A stretch of 64,000 bases of DNA, from positions 1 to 64,000 of the forward strand of contig JANBTH010000011.1 in assembly GCA_027578815.1 (NCBI GenBank), read 5' to 3'. Of this stretch, positions 21,174-31,504 are shown in pieces. This DNA comes from Coemansia sp. RSA 1804. Taxonomy: Eukaryota; Kickxellomycota; Kickxellomycetes; Kickxellales; Kickxellaceae. The translations under genes and the position numbers were made by a program. Every line of letters begins with the position of its first letter. Position 1 is the first letter of the stretch. Below the pieces are notes generated by a model, which worked only from the letters and a program-made list of their open reading frames with translations, was not told the origin of the DNA and did not search any database.

Positions 21174-22438
21174 CTGGCCATTCGTCACACACTTCCCCCC
21201 TGCTTTTGGTTGTTGCTATTGGCCTTGTCTATGTGTTTGCTTGTGCTTCCTTTGTTTCCTTTTGCTCCAACTTGCTAGCTTCGTTATTATTACTAATGTC
21301 GATATCGTTGAAGTGTGGTAATTTAGCAGTAGTGAAAGTGTCCTAAATGTACAAGTGGAAACCCCCCGATTCTTAATGCAAAAACAAAGACATTGAGAAT
21401 CAATAAAGGGGACCGTATATAAACAAAAAGAAGGAAAAAGTGGAGGCGTGGAGAAAGAAGGAAAGAAAAAACAAATTGCTTTGAAACCCAAAGTGTATGC
21501 GCACAAAGTGGGCATTGTGTCTGAGCTGATCAAGAGCACAATTTGTTTTGGTCACGCAAAGAATTATTATCCTTTAATCCGCTATTGACCACATGTATGA
21601 CAACGCCTCTTGCACAGCACAAACAGCCCTTTTGGAGTGAAAATAGGTTTTTATTTTCAAACGCAGTATAGCAGTTCCGAGTGCGGGGCCCCGCAGAGCA
21701 TTCTTTTCGTCTTCAGCCTTAAAAATCTCTTCTTTTTAATCCCCTACTCATTTTTATTGCAAGGTCGCAGATATTTCATTATTTTATAATTTTCGCAATG
21801 TTAGTTGCTTGAGCATGAAGCATTAGAGCGCCGATTGAGAGCAGCGGGTTGTGCCACACAGTGTATATAAAACGCTATGGAAATCATTATAAAATGTCTT
21901 TGTGGGCATATACTTTGCTGGGGCCACTGCTGAGCGGATGTCATATATTGTGATTATAGGGATTAGCTATTAGTAGCTGTTTATAATATTTAGCATTCCA
22001 ACGATTTATAGTGTTTCTGGTAATCGCTCAACACAAACATGTTTACAAAATACAGTAAGCAGCTCGGGCTTTGAGGGTTTCCCTCTTTGGAAAACTGAAT
22101 GAAAGAGGCTCCGGCCATATTTACGTTGCCCTCCTGAAATGCGCGGAGAAAGGGAGACAGATGGAATCAATCAATCCTCCGCCCCTCCTCATAGGGGCGG
22201 GTTTGTCACCAGAAGCATTAAATAAATGCGCCGAAATCAGCGAAGGTGATTATTAATTGCCCACTCCCGCCGGACACAGATAAAAGGAATCAGCCGGTTC
22301 TTTTTTTTTCCTTTTTCTCATCACAGCACAGCCTTACACGGTTTTGTTCATCTCCCTTCTTCCTTCTATTTTCATATCCCCTTCCCCCCCCCACTCTCTT
22401 GTTTATTTGTTTGTTTTCTTATTGAACCAAAGTAAATT
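21174..22438. other. Divergent promoter region
   Basis: About 1.26 kb between two divergently transcribed genes (SLC41-like leftward, serine acetyltransferase rightward). It has polypyrimidine runs close to the rightward ATG and TATATAAAA near 21863. No coding sequence, RNA gene or recognisable operator was found. Confidence 0.5.
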
Positions 22439-23917
22439 ATGCTGCGCACAGCCGTCTCTCGCCCTCTCATCTCCACAGCTGCATTTGGTAGCGGCAGCCA
22501 CAGGCTCCGGCGTCTGCTGCGCACCAGTGCGGCAGCCATGCTGCAGGCGACAAAGCCCCAGCGCAGCGGCGGCGGAGCCAATCCGCCGATGGAGTTCCCG
22601 TGCATCGACCGAATCGAAACGCGACAGCGGGACCTGATGGCAGAGCCGGAGCCGACGTACGAGAAGGTGGTGACAGGATACGAGCTGTTCAGGCACAACA
22701 AGACATTCGTATGCGACCACGGCGGCGTGCTGCCATCGGTGGACATAGCGTACGAGACGTGGGGGACGCCCAACGCAGACAGATCCAACACGATCCTGAT
22801 CCACACGGGGCTCTCGGCCAGCTCGCATGCGCACAGCCATGCGAAGAACACAAAGCCCGGGTGGTGGGAGGCGTTCATTGGGCCCGGGAAAGCAATCGAC
22901 ACCGACAGGTTCCACGTGATCTGCTCGACGGTTATCGGCGGGTGCTACGGATCCACGGGTCCGTGGTCCGTGGATCCGACTACCGGCAGCCGGTACGCCA
23001 CGACGTTCCCGATCCTGACGATCAACGACATGGTGCGCGCGCAGTTCCTTCTTCTGGACCACCTGCGCATCGACCGCCTGTACGCCAGCGTTGGCGCCAG
23101 CATGGGTGGAATGCAGTCGCTGTGCGCCGCAGCGCTCCACTCCGACCGGGTTGGGCGCATCGTCAGCATCTCGGCGTGCGCGCGGTCGCATCCGTACTCG
23201 ATAGCTCTGCGCTTTGCCCAGCGCCAGGCGCTGATGGCCGATCCGAACTTCAACCGCGGATTCTACTACGACGGGGTTCTGCCGCATGTCGGGATGAAGC
23301 TGGCGCGCCAGGTGGCCACCGTGACCTACAGATCCGGACCCGAGTGGGAGCTCCGGTTCGGACGCCGTCGCCGTGCTCCCGACCAGCCGCCCGCGCTGTG
23401 TCCCGACTTTCTGATCGAGACGTACCTGGACCACCAGAGCGAGCGCTTCTGCCTGCAGTACGACGCCAACTCGCTTCTCTACGTATCAAAGGCCATGGAT
23501 ATGTTTGATATCAGCAAATCCGTCACCGACAGACTGCACACGCAGCGCCTGAAGGCCGAGGAGAAGGCCAATGCGTCTTCGGCTGCCTCGCCGGCAAACG
23601 ATGCTGTCTGTCTGACGGCCGAGGACCAGCCACAGAGCGCTGCCGGCCAGTCGGGCGTCGAGACCACCGACGAGATTGTGCGCGACCTTGTTGCTGGCGT
23701 GGAGAAGGCGATGCAGCCGGCGCTTATCGTGGGCGTGCAGTCGGATATTCTGTTCCCTGTTGCGCAGCAGAAGGAGATAGCCGACATTCTGCGTCGTGCT
23801 GGCAACTCCCGCGTCACCTACTACGAGCTTGACGCCATGTACGGCCACGACACCTTCCTGATTGATGTTGTCAATGTCGGCGCTGCCATCAAGGGCCATC
23901 TGGAAAACAACATTTGA
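22439..23917 (+). CDS. Serine O-acetyltransferase, CysA/Cys2 type
   Basis: Encodes 492 residues with an alpha/beta-hydrolase fold of the homoserine acetyltransferase superfamily. The nucleophile elbow is GASMGGMQS (Ser221); the acid and base are Asp436 (QSDILFP) and His470 (YGHDTF). Blocks such as [32 protein letters not shown] and [14 protein letters not shown] are diagnostic of the fungal mitochondrial enzymes CysA (Aspergillus) and Cys2 (fission yeast). These acetylate L-serine with acetyl-CoA for cysteine synthesis; MET2 homoserine acetyltransferases differ there. The first 35 residues are rich in Arg, Ser, Ala and Leu with almost no acidic residue, consistent with a mitochondrial presequence. 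Residues about 375-415 form a low-complexity insert. No intron. Homoserine as substrate cannot be fully excluded. Confidence 0.85.
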   Translation: MLRTAVSRPLISTAAFGSGSHRLRRLLRTSAAAMLQATKPQRSGGGANPPMEFPCIDRIETRQRDLMAEPEPTYEKVVTGYELFRHNKTFVCDHGGVLPSVDIAYETWGTPNADRSNTILIHTGLSASSHAHSHAKNTKPGWWEAFIGPGKAIDTDRFHVICSTVIGGCYGSTGPWSVDPTTGSRYATTFPILTINDMVRAQFLLLDHLRIDRLYASVGASMGGMQSLCAAALHSDRVGRIVSISACARSHPYSIALRFAQRQALMADPNFNRGFYYDGVLPHVGMKLARQVATVTYRSGPEWELRFGRRRRAPDQPPALCPDFLIETYLDHQSERFCLQYDANSLLYVSKAMDMFDISKSVTDRLHTQRLKAEEKANASSAASPANDAVCLTAEDQPQSAAGQSGVETTDEIVRDLVAGVEKAMQPALIVGVQSDILFPVAQQKEIADILRRAGNSRVTYYELDAMYGHDTFLIDVVNVGAAIKGHLENNI

Positions 23918-24024
23918 TAGATAGCCTGAGAAGGAGGAGGCTGTTGTCTTGAGCTGGTATCTCTAATTTTCTTTTTTGTTATCTCCTCCATGAGGATTAG
24001 AAGACAGTCGGAATAGAGAATGGG

Positions 24025-24987
24025 TCACAGGAAATACATCGAGTCAGGTGATGGTGCCGGTGCTGTCTGCTGCTGCTGCTGCTTCTGCTGCTTTGATTGT
24101 GCGGGCTCCGCCAGACTGCCCGCAGGCGCCGCCTCAAATGTGATAAAGTCACGCTGCAGATACGGATCCACGCTCAGCACACTGGCAACATTCCCGCATC
24201 TGTAGCAGTAGTTGGGAGCCGACCACACTGTCGAAAGCCTGTCATTGAACAGCACAAGATACCCCTCCATGCACAATTGGTGGGCGCGCAGAATGTGCGC
24301 CATTCCGTTGACATACAGAAACCTATCAACCACGCGGCTCCCGAACGTGTATCCGGCGCCCCGTTGCGACCGTCCAAAGTCCAGCAGCTCGGTATCAGGG
24401 TCCGACCACAGGATATCTGCCAGCGGCCCCTCGTGCGGGATCTCCTCAAACCGGTCCAGCATGCGCAGCTGGTCAATGTGCAGGATGGAAGGCGACAGTC
24501 CACCGTGCACGCAGAAGATACTGTCGTTGATGGTTACGCCCAGCGTCAAGTAATCAAACACATCGGTAAACTCGCGCCAGACCCGCGCGTGCCCCTCGTA
24601 CTTGTGCACACACTCCGCGTAGAACCCGTACGTCTTTGTGATGTTTCTAGACTCGTGGTTCCCGCGAAGCAAGTAAACCCTGCTGGGAAACCGCAGTTTC
24701 AGACACAGAAGCAGACTTATCGTCTCCACGCTATGGTGTCCCCTATCCACATAGTCGCCCAGAAACAAGTAGTTGGTGAATGGACTCGGGCCTCCTATGT
24801 TGAATATCTCGAGCAGGTCGTAGAACTGTCCGTGGACGTCCCCAACTACCGTCACTGGTGCCTCTATGCTTACGACGTTGCTCTCGTCCATTAGTATTTC
24901 CCGAACTTTGGAGCACACTCCGCTTACTTCCTGCTCGCTCAGCAACTCACCCCGCTTCAGTCTCTCTATGCATCCATCCACTTCCAT
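24025..24987 (-). CDS. PPG1: Ppg1-like PP2A-family Ser/Thr phosphatase catalytic subunit
   Basis: Encodes 320 residues, a complete PPP-family catalytic domain. Metal-binding motifs GDVHGQ, GDYVDRG and GNHE are intact, followed by [21 protein letters not shown] and [11 protein letters not shown]. The start [11 protein letters not shown] and the segment [13 protein letters not shown] fit yeast Ppg1 better than PP4, PP6 or PP2A. The tail is a Gln-rich stretch ending MYFL, giving the carboxyl-terminal YFL typical of this group, whose last Leu is methylated in PP2A. In yeast Ppg1 works with the Far/STRIPAK complex in mitophagy and signalling; transfer of that role is an inference. It converges with the serine acetyltransferase gene 107 bp away. 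Confidence 0.85.
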   Translation of the reverse strand: MEVDGCIERLKRGELLSEQEVSGVCSKVREILMDESNVVSIEAPVTVVGDVHGQFYDLLEIFNIGGPSPFTNYLFLGDYVDRGHHSVETISLLLCLKLRFPSRVYLLRGNHESRNITKTYGFYAECVHKYEGHARVWREFTDVFDYLTLGVTINDSIFCVHGGLSPSILHIDQLRMLDRFEEIPHEGPLADILWSDPDTELLDFGRSQRGAGYTFGSRVVDRFLYVNGMAHILRAHQLCMEGYLVLFNDRLSTVWSAPNYCYRCGNVASVLSVDPYLQRDFITFEAAPAGSLAEPAQSKQQKQQQQQTAPAPSPDSMYFL

Positions 24988-25170
24988 GTACCACTGAATT
25001 CCTTTATCTATTTATCTATCTTTGTTTGTATGCGTAATTGAAACAATGCCCTCTAAAACCCCAAAAATGAATAAATACAAAACTAAATGCAAAGGAAAAG
25101 GAAGAGAAAAGAAAACCATGCGCCTCACAGACACGTCCTGTAAAACACCCTCACCCAACTCAAAAATAGC

Positions 25171-25176
25171 AAAAAA
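25171..25176 (-). terminator. Pol III T-run after tRNA-Pro copy 1
   Basis: Six T residues on the minus strand directly after the tRNA 3' end, followed by a second T5 run at 25162-25166, as expected for RNA polymerase III termination. Confidence 0.7.
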
Positions 25177-25178
25177 CC

Positions 25179-25250
25179 GGGCTCAGCCGGGAATTGAACC
25201 CGGGACCTCGTCGACCCGAACGACAAATCATACCTCTAGACCACTGAGCC
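25179..25250 (-). tRNA. tRNA-Pro(CGG), copy 1
   Basis: A 72-nt intronless cloverleaf. The acceptor GGCTCAG pairs with CTGAGCC. The anticodon stem TGTCG/CGACG encloses the loop TTCGGGT with anticodon CGG (25218-25216), decoding CCG. The T stem CCGGG/CCCGG encloses TTCAATT. Internal A and B boxes (GGTCTAGAGG, GGTTCAATTCC) are intact. Identical in sequence to the copy at 30103-30174, which faces the other way. CCA is not encoded, as usual in eukaryotes. Confidence 0.95.
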
Positions 25251-25740
25251 AAACCTGAATTTTAATTTTCTGGTTTTACAAAATTACAGCTTTATATTGT
25301 ATTTATTAACTATTTATTTTCTTTTTGCTGTTAACATTTTGACCATGATAGATAGCTCCTCTGCAACCTATTCTCATTTCCAACCAATGCTACTATTATA
25401 TAAATTGAAACATTTTTTGCAACACCAGTGACATGTTTTATTACTAAGCTGGTTTGCAAATAGAGCTCGACCCCCTGCTAAAAGCATGTAACAATGCAGA
25501 TGTTATTACAAGCTGTCAAGACAACTACTGTCACAATGTTAAAACATTTATAATGTCACATGATACATGACCAAGTGATACACTGTAGGGCCAGCAGGCT
25601 GAAACTGTTGTGTAAAAACTTTTCATTACTGGACTTTTCTAGTTTTTATTACAAACAAACAAGAGCTATCTTCACTCCATTAAAGTCTATAATTGATATA
25701 AAAAATTTTTATTCAACTAGCAAAGCTGATTATGCTTCTA

Positions 25741-25914
25741 CTATGTGCCAAATGTGACTTCTCCTTTTTTACCTTTCCTTGCCCATTGTTTCTTTTCAGC
25801 ATTGCAACTACTGCAATCTTCATTACCTGTTGGATATTTACAGTATTTTCCAACTTTATCTTTACAATCTTTTTTAATTAAATTAATGCATGATTTGCAA
25901 GTATTTCCACACAT
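25741..25914 (-). CDS. Cysteine-rich microprotein, copy 1
   Basis: A 57-residue frame beginning MCGNTCKSC. Cys at 2, 6, 9, 17, 25, 34 and 37 align with the other copies, as do YPTG at 27-30 and Ile13. It has a longer basic tail (about 20 residues after Cys37, rich in Lys and Gly). The start is chosen because all four copies share MCG immediately before the conserved cysteines, and the homologous 5' flank ends just before the ATG. A zinc-binding fold is inferred; the family is not recognised. Confidence 0.58.
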   Translation of the reverse strand: MCGNTCKSCINLIKKDCKDKVGKYCKYPTGNEDCSSCNAEKKQWARKGKKGEVTFGT

Positions 25915-26063
25915 CACTTAATTGGATAGTTAATTATTCTGATATTGCAAAATTGGGAATATAAAAGTGAATGACAATCAACTGCTGAATATTTAAAATA
26001 GCTTGAAAAGAAACTTAGTTAAATATAATTATTTGCTGGCATTGAAAGGGAAAGATTGTTCTC

Positions 26064-26071
26064 TTTTTATA
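26064..26071 (-). promoter_or_regulatory. TATA box of microprotein copy 1
   Basis: TATAAAAAGAGAACAATC on the minus strand, about 150 bp before the ATG at 25914. The TATAAAAAGAGAACAAT stretch is also present in copy 2. Confidence 0.55.
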
Positions 26072-26700
26072 CTTTTGAAAAATTTTTGCAAGACTCATGA
26101 ATTATTCCTTGCCATCTAACCAGGAGAAAAATATGGAAAAGGGGTTTAGCAGTTGATATCACATAAGTAGTATTTGTCATATTAAAATTTGATAATATGA
26201 ACTGGCCATACACACATATTAAGTTTATTATTAGCCAGGCACACTTATTACAAGGATATCAGCTTGTGTGATGGTTTCAATTAGAATTCCCAATATCATC
26301 TCAGAAATAATTAAATTGATATGAATAAGAAATCTGTTTATTAATGTAATATATCAAAATATTAAAGATATACTTTAGAATTTGCCCAGAAACTATGGGA
26401 AAACATGCATGTTTTGGCCAATAAATAAATCTTGGGCCATAGATTTGAAATAAGACAGGAAATTTCAAAAAACTGCAGGACTGATTAAATTGAGATTCCA
26501 TGAGAATGAAAATTCCCTATCAATTTTGTAAAAATTGACATATGTGAAATAGCTAAGAGGTTTGAGGCAAGAAGACATGTAAAAATAATCTAAAAAAGAT
26601 GGTCACAAATCTCCACTCTGAGACAGTTCAAAACTAGTAAATGAGATTTGGGTATCTACTAACTGTGTACCAACATAAATTCACAATTTTTCTCCTAATG

Positions 26701-27477
26701 GTGAAATAACTTTAATTATAGACTTGTTTTGAAAAGACACCTTTGTTTGTTTATAATGAAATATATTAATAATAGTAATAAAGATTTCTCACACTTTGTA
26801 GTTCTGGCCTGTCAGCCCTGTGGAGATAACCACATGTCTATGCATCATGAGCCACTGTTAACATTGCAGCATTGTAGCAGAACATGTCATATTTAAAATT
26901 TCTCTTTCTCTTTCTCAGTCTATTTCTTTATATTTTGTGTCATGAGATAATTTACCTGGTAATCAAGAATAGAAAAAGTAAATCCATTAAAAATAAAATA
27001 TTTTTAATGATTTCAGAAATTTTTTATTTAGTTGGCAAAACTAATCACACTTTTACAGTGTGTTATGATGACATAGGAGATGTTAACATTTGATCGGAAT
27101 GTTAACATTCGATGCAAAAGTAAACATCTCTGGTCATCAAAAGTAGCATTTTAGGATTTGATCTATAGTAGTGTACTCTTTTAATAGTGGATGATCGGTG
27201 GCTATAAAAGCACCGATATTCACTATTAGTAAGGAGGATGTTTCTAGAGGGAGTTTTGAGGATGTTATTTTATTTGAATAAAAAAATCTACGATACAGTG
27301 AAACATTTTGCCATTTGCAATGTAAAGTTTTATGTGACCATATTATCTAGAAAATTATATTGTAATAAAAAAGCTATATATTACTAACCCATGCCATTGT
27401 ATTCAACTGAATGGTTTTTGTAGATTATGTGACACTGTCTTAATGTTAATTGCTTTATCTATTATGGTGTATTATTG
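26701..27477. other. Spacer between microprotein units 1 and 2
   Basis: AT-rich DNA with no supported gene. It includes a short block near 27030-27065 (CACACTGTAAAAGTGTGAT on the minus strand) that also occurs near 4820, in both places upstream of a microprotein copy. It also includes a paired GATGTTAACATTTGATCGGAATGTTAACATTCGATG motif near 27079. Otherwise nothing recognised. Confidence 0.4.
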
Positions 27478-27600
27478 TTATTTAGTCTTGCACTGATGAC
27501 ATTTTTCAGTGCCTGTTGGATATTTACAGAGTTCTCCAGAATTGACTATGCAAACCCCTTTAATTATATTAATGCATGATACACAAGTAGCCCCACACAT
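27478..27600 (-). CDS. Cysteine-rich microprotein, copy 2
   Basis: The shortest copy, 40 residues, beginning MCGATCVSC. All seven family cysteines are present (2, 6, 9, 17, 25, 34, 37), with YPTGTEKC at 27-34. It ends three residues after the last cysteine, so the conserved core is about 38 residues and the tails of other copies are dispensable. Same relationship to its TATA box as the other copies. Confidence 0.58.
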   Translation of the reverse strand: MCGATCVSCINIIKGVCIVNSGELCKYPTGTEKCHQCKTK

Positions 27601-27751
27601 CACTTTATTGAATAGTTTGATTTTCTGGTATTAAGAATATAGAATTGTTGGTATGTATAGTAATAAACTGTTGGTTAGATGTAACAATGTAAAAGAAGGA
27701 ATTTATAAAATAGAATTATTTGCTGGCAGTAAAAAGAATAATATTGTTCTC

Positions 27752-27759
27752 TTTTTATA
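27752..27759 (-). promoter_or_regulatory. TATA box of microprotein copy 2
   Basis: TATAAAAAGAGAACAATA on the minus strand, about 152 bp before the ATG at 27600. Confidence 0.55.
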
Positions 27760-28519
27760 TCTTGGTAAAAATCTTGAGATTCTCATGAATTGTTCTTTGC
27801 TATTTAGCCAAAATGAAATAATGCATAAAAAGTGTTAAACAATTTAAATAACATTAGCAATCTTTGTAATATAAGGATAAATTGCATAAACTGGCTACAC
27901 ACACATTAAAATTATTAATAGTCAAAATGCTTCTTTACAACTATATCAGCTTGTATGATAAATTTAATTAGGTATTAGAATACAATCTCAGAAACAATTA
28001 AATTGATATGGAAAAGAAACCTGTTTGTTAATATAATATATTAACATATAAAATTATGTGTTTGCAGTTGCACAATAAAGAAAAGAAAAGAACCCACACA
28101 AAATTTAGCAAATAAAAAATTAGGCCAATAATTCAAAATAGAATGCAAATTTTTAAAAGACCAAATGGCTTGTTAGACTGAATTTCCATGAAGACAAGAT
28201 TTTTAATCAATTATTTAGCAAAATTTGCCACATGTGAAAATGGTTGAGAGGAGTTGGTCACAAGTTCTCATTCCAAGGCTGTCAAGGATTGGTAAATTTG
28301 ATTTGGGTGTCTGCTAGTTTTATATTAACATAAGCTTACAACTTAGTATTCTAATGGCAAAATAACTTGTATCTCAATGTTTTAAGCAGCTAAAGCTAAC
28401 AAAACATTTTGCTATTATAAATATGGTGCTTCTTATTATTAAAATTAGCCTCAATGTCTTACTGACAGTAACCATCATAACCTCTACTATTTTTTCATAT
28501 ATTCACTAGCAAGCTTATT

Positions 28520-28688
28520 GGAAATCAACTAATAATACAAAATACTATCAAAATATTAAGAAATCTGCCCTCAAGACTCCGAAAGAGTTGTCTTTCAGTA
28601 GCTTGCACCAAAAGTGGGGACGGATCCCAAGGGAACTTTTGGTGCAGAAAGTTCACCACATTTATTTTATAAATTAAAGCTAATTTCC
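28520..28688 (-). repeat. Hairpin-rich MITE, copy E (short type)
   Basis: 169 bp, same subtype as copy C but inverted. Termini are GGAAATCAAC and GCTAATTTCC. Flanked on both sides by ATT (28517-28519 and 28689-28691), a 3-bp target site duplication. The main stem has changed on both arms compared with copy A (CACCAAAAG with CTTTTGGTG), so pairing is kept. Confidence 0.78.
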
Positions 28689-29075
28689 ATTAACAAAGTT
28701 TTAGCCTCTTAATATTGCATATAATTTAGGTTGCAATCTATTCTGCATTGTTTCTCTACACTTTATGAGCCAATGCTTTAACTTGCAGGATAGCAATTGA
28801 CCTTGTTCAGATATAATTTAGCTTTTAGTTTTATTATTAATTTTTGGCTTTATATAAAGAATTACAGCTTCACTGTAGTGGAAGTTTTCTATTGATAATC
28901 TCTAGAAGTGCTGAACAACAATGAAACTTCCTGTAGTTTTTTCTGTTAATAGCTCACCTGCAACAGCTTTTTAGGCTAAAAACATTGCTGGTAAGCATAA
29001 TTCCATGCATGAAAATTCTGTCAGCAGGCTAACAGGCCTCTCTTCTTTTTACCCTGCCTTAATGCTTATATCCCT

Positions 29076-29111
29076 GGAGATCAATTAAAAGTATAATAAT
29101 ATCAGTACATT
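29076..29111 (-). repeat. Truncated MITE end
   Basis: Thirty-six bases identical to the AT-rich end of the long MITE subtype (GGAGATCAATTAAAAGTATA and on to ATCAGTA). The hairpin core is missing. A relic of a sixth copy. Confidence 0.6.
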
Positions 29112-29268
29112 AAGATCCTTTATTTCTAATGGTTTCCAGAAAATATTGATTTAATTAGCAAAGCTAATCACACTTCACAATGTGACACTAGAAATGTATT
29201 TAGTTTATTTATATTTAAAAGCTACTTAAAGTATTTTAAATGAAAATTATTAGTATCTCTATAATTAT

Positions 29269-29400
29269 CTATTGTTGTTGGCTAGCCTTGCAATCATCAC
29301 AATTTTGGGTGCCCTTGGGATATTTACAAGGTCTCCCTTTCTTAACTAAGCACAAACCCACAATTTTGTTAGTGCATGATTTGCAAGTATTTCCACACAT
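29269..29400 (-). CDS. Cysteine-rich microprotein, copy 3
   Basis: A 43-residue frame beginning MCGNTCKSCTNKI. Cys at 2, 6, 9, 17, 25, 34 and 37 are all kept, with KYPKGTQNCDDCK near the end and a short Gln tail. Copies 1 and 3 share the first nine residues, yet differ widely elsewhere. That pattern suggests constraint on the Cys scaffold rather than recent gene conversion. Confidence 0.58.
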   Translation of the reverse strand: MCGNTCKSCTNKIVGLCLVKKGRPCKYPKGTQNCDDCKASQQQ

Positions 29401-29553
29401 TGCTTATATGATTAGTTAATTATTCCAATGTAGAGATATAAAATTATAAAAAGAGTGTAATGATCAATTGCTTGGTATTTCAAAAATGTGGGATGGAGAA
29501 CTAATGGGATGTCGTACTTTCTTATCAACATCAAAAGAAGATAATATCATTTC

Positions 29554-29561
29554 TTTTTATA
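29554..29561 (-). promoter_or_regulatory. TATA box of microprotein copy 3
   Basis: TATAAAAAGAAATGATA on the minus strand, about 154 bp before the ATG at 29400. Confidence 0.55.
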
Positions 29562-30102
29562 CCTTTCTAGACACTTACAAAATTTTTTAAACTACTTTCC
29601 ACTACATGAGCATGGCAAGCAGAAAACTTGAGGATGAGTGCTATGCAATTTGGGAGTGTGTGAGCAGACTTGATGACATTAGTCATAATGACATTAACTG
29701 GCCATACACACACTAGACATTTTAAAGCCAAGCTTTTATAACAGGAAATACTGATTGGTACAATAAATTTAATTAAATTTCCTTATGTGATATCTGAAAT
29801 AATTTAACTGATATGTAAAATAGCAATCTGACATTATGCAATTGGACTTTGTTGGTTTAATAAACCTTTTCTGAAAACCCACATGACCAAAGGGAATTTA
29901 AGAGATTTCTCTTTTGCTTTTTACATGGTTCTAAGCGAGTGGCTGCAAAAAGAAATGAAATCTGGTCTATTAATATAATATATCAACATTATATAACGTT
30001 GCTTCAAACGGCTCACTGTAAGCCGAGTCATTAGTATAAACTATAGATTAAAAACAAGATTTAACAGTTTGAAGCCTGCAAACGGATTGGTTTTTTGAGT
30101 CC

Positions 30103-30174
30103 GGCTCAGTGGTCTAGAGGTATGATTTGTCGTTCGGGTCGACGAGGTCCCGGGTTCAATTCCCGGCTGAGCCC
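30103..30174 (+). tRNA. tRNA-Pro(CGG), copy 2
   Basis: 72 nt, identical to the copy at 25179-25250 but on the opposite strand. Anticodon CGG at 30135-30137. Intact acceptor, D, anticodon and T arms and internal promoter boxes. Flanking sequences differ from those of copy 1, so the two genes are not part of a larger recent inverted duplication. Confidence 0.95.
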
Positions 30175-30180
30175 AGGTCA

Positions 30181-30186
30181 TTTTTT
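30181..30186 (+). terminator. Pol III T-run after tRNA-Pro copy 2
   Basis: TTTTTT six bases after the tRNA 3' end, a standard RNA polymerase III stop. Confidence 0.7.
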
Positions 30187-31504
30187 AGTGGGTCCATTTT
30201 CATGGTGAATATTGTAGGCATTTCCGGGGGTGCTTATATTTTTACTCCATTTACAAAACTTGTGCGATGCATCGTGCAAGAAATGAGTATGTCTTGCAAG
30301 CATGTGTAGATAATACTAATGTTGAATAAAATAGTTTTTTTTGTTTTTTTGAAATATTTTTATATTTTATATTGTCACTATTACATCATCATGCATGCGG
30401 CTGTATGAATATTGAATTTCAGGTATATGAATCCAGAAAGAAGACAGCAAAAAATCCAAAATAAATATATTTTATTTCATGTCTCTGAATGAATTGGATG
30501 TGCATTTTTATAAAAAACGAAAAATCTATTTCCATTATGTGATTGCAATACAAGCTTGAACAACATATCTGTAAAATTCTGCTTTGCTTTTACATAATGG
30601 CAGCCTTGGGTATATAAAGCCTGGAAATATTTTCTTTTTATTTCCTTTCATCCTTATTAGTTGTTGCCTTTATCTTTTTTTCTACATATATTGCACCCAT
30701 CGTGTCATCTGAAATCAGAATGACATCCCGTCATTGTTGTATTGTTTGCAGGTAATGTTTTGAGATTGGTGGCTTACCTTGCACACATGTAAATGGTAAA
30801 CCACACAGGACACTCGAACTTGATGAATGTCGTAGTACCATTTGTGTAGGAATTAGAGCGGGAAAGGATAAAGCCTATTCAGCGAAGAACTCTAAAAAAA
30901 CACATACTTCCATTAGGGCGTTTATAAAAGGGATGTTAACATTGACCAAGTCAAGTCACAGTCTGGGTTGAATTTGTGTATTTTCCTCATGTTCAAATCT
31001 CTAGACAAAGTAATTTGAAGAGGCCGGAATGGGGGATAAGTGGGGAAGAGTGAGGCTTTGCCTTTTGTTATTTTTGTTATTTTGTTGTTGTGCGACATAC
31101 AAACGCCAATCAGATGTATTTTTCATGCTAAATTATTTTTTGCATAGTGTGGAGTATTGAATGTGAAAATAATGGTCCAAAAAGTATAAGAAAAAAGTAG
31201 TAAATGATGTCACTATTATTTGTGTAATGCAATGCAAAAAATATCTACTGAATGACGACAACTATAGTAATAATTATCGCTAGGCTGAGGGGTATAGAAG
31301 GTAATGATGTTTCTTCATAAATGTTTGTCATCTTTTTCTGTTTAAAAGAACCTCTTGTTATTCCAATCTCTTCTCTATCCGTTGTTTCAATCAATAAAGA
31401 AAAACTGAATACAAACGCAGTACTATATTTTGTATATTTTACAATAAGACCAAAAAAATTACAAGACTATCTTTTTATAAACCTTTTAACCCAGTACTTT
31501 GAAA
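30187..31504. other. Intergenic, promoter side of LEA-like gene
   Basis: About 1.3 kb of AT-rich DNA between the tRNA and the LEA-like gene. Only short frames occur and no repeat shared with the neighbouring island was found. The last few hundred bases should hold the promoter of the gene at 31505. Confidence 0.5.

Larger units (their letters stand above)
25741..26700 (-). repeat. Microprotein repeat unit 1
   Basis: Contains microprotein copy 1 plus about 790 bp of upstream sequence that aligns with unit 2 (27478-28390) over its full length, and with unit 3 over most of it. Matching landmarks: a TATA box; the TGTGTGTATGGCCAGTT block near 26200-26220; a block around GGATATCAGCTTGTGTGAT near 26255; AATTAAATTGATATG near 26310; and TTAATGTAATATATCAAAATATT near 26340. 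Divergence is substantial, so the duplication is not recent. Confidence 0.6.
27478..28390 (-). repeat. Microprotein repeat unit 2
   Basis: Homologous to unit 1 in the same order: microprotein, TATA box, TGTGTGTAGCCAGTTTAT block near 27890, ATCAGCTTGTATGAT near 27950, AATTAAATTGATATGG near 28000, and the stretch around 28200-28330 that matches 26500-26680. It continues leftward (5') into MITE copy E at 28520. Confidence 0.6.
29269..29995 (-). repeat. Microprotein repeat unit 3
   Basis: Microprotein copy 3 with its upstream region: TATA box near 29557, GTGTGTATGGCCAGTTAATG near 29700, ATAATTTAACTGATATG near 29800, and a stretch near 29970 (TTAATATAATATATCAACATTATA) matching units 1 and 2. The unit ends about 100 bp before the second tRNA-Pro gene. 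Confidence 0.55.

Noticed and set aside
31499..31504. Two-codon N-terminal extension of the LEA-like protein
   Set aside because: Begins with TTG; a nuclear fungal gene should start at the ATG at 31505. The same correction was made for the genes now starting at 11495, 21173, 39874, 47487, 51721 and 57424.
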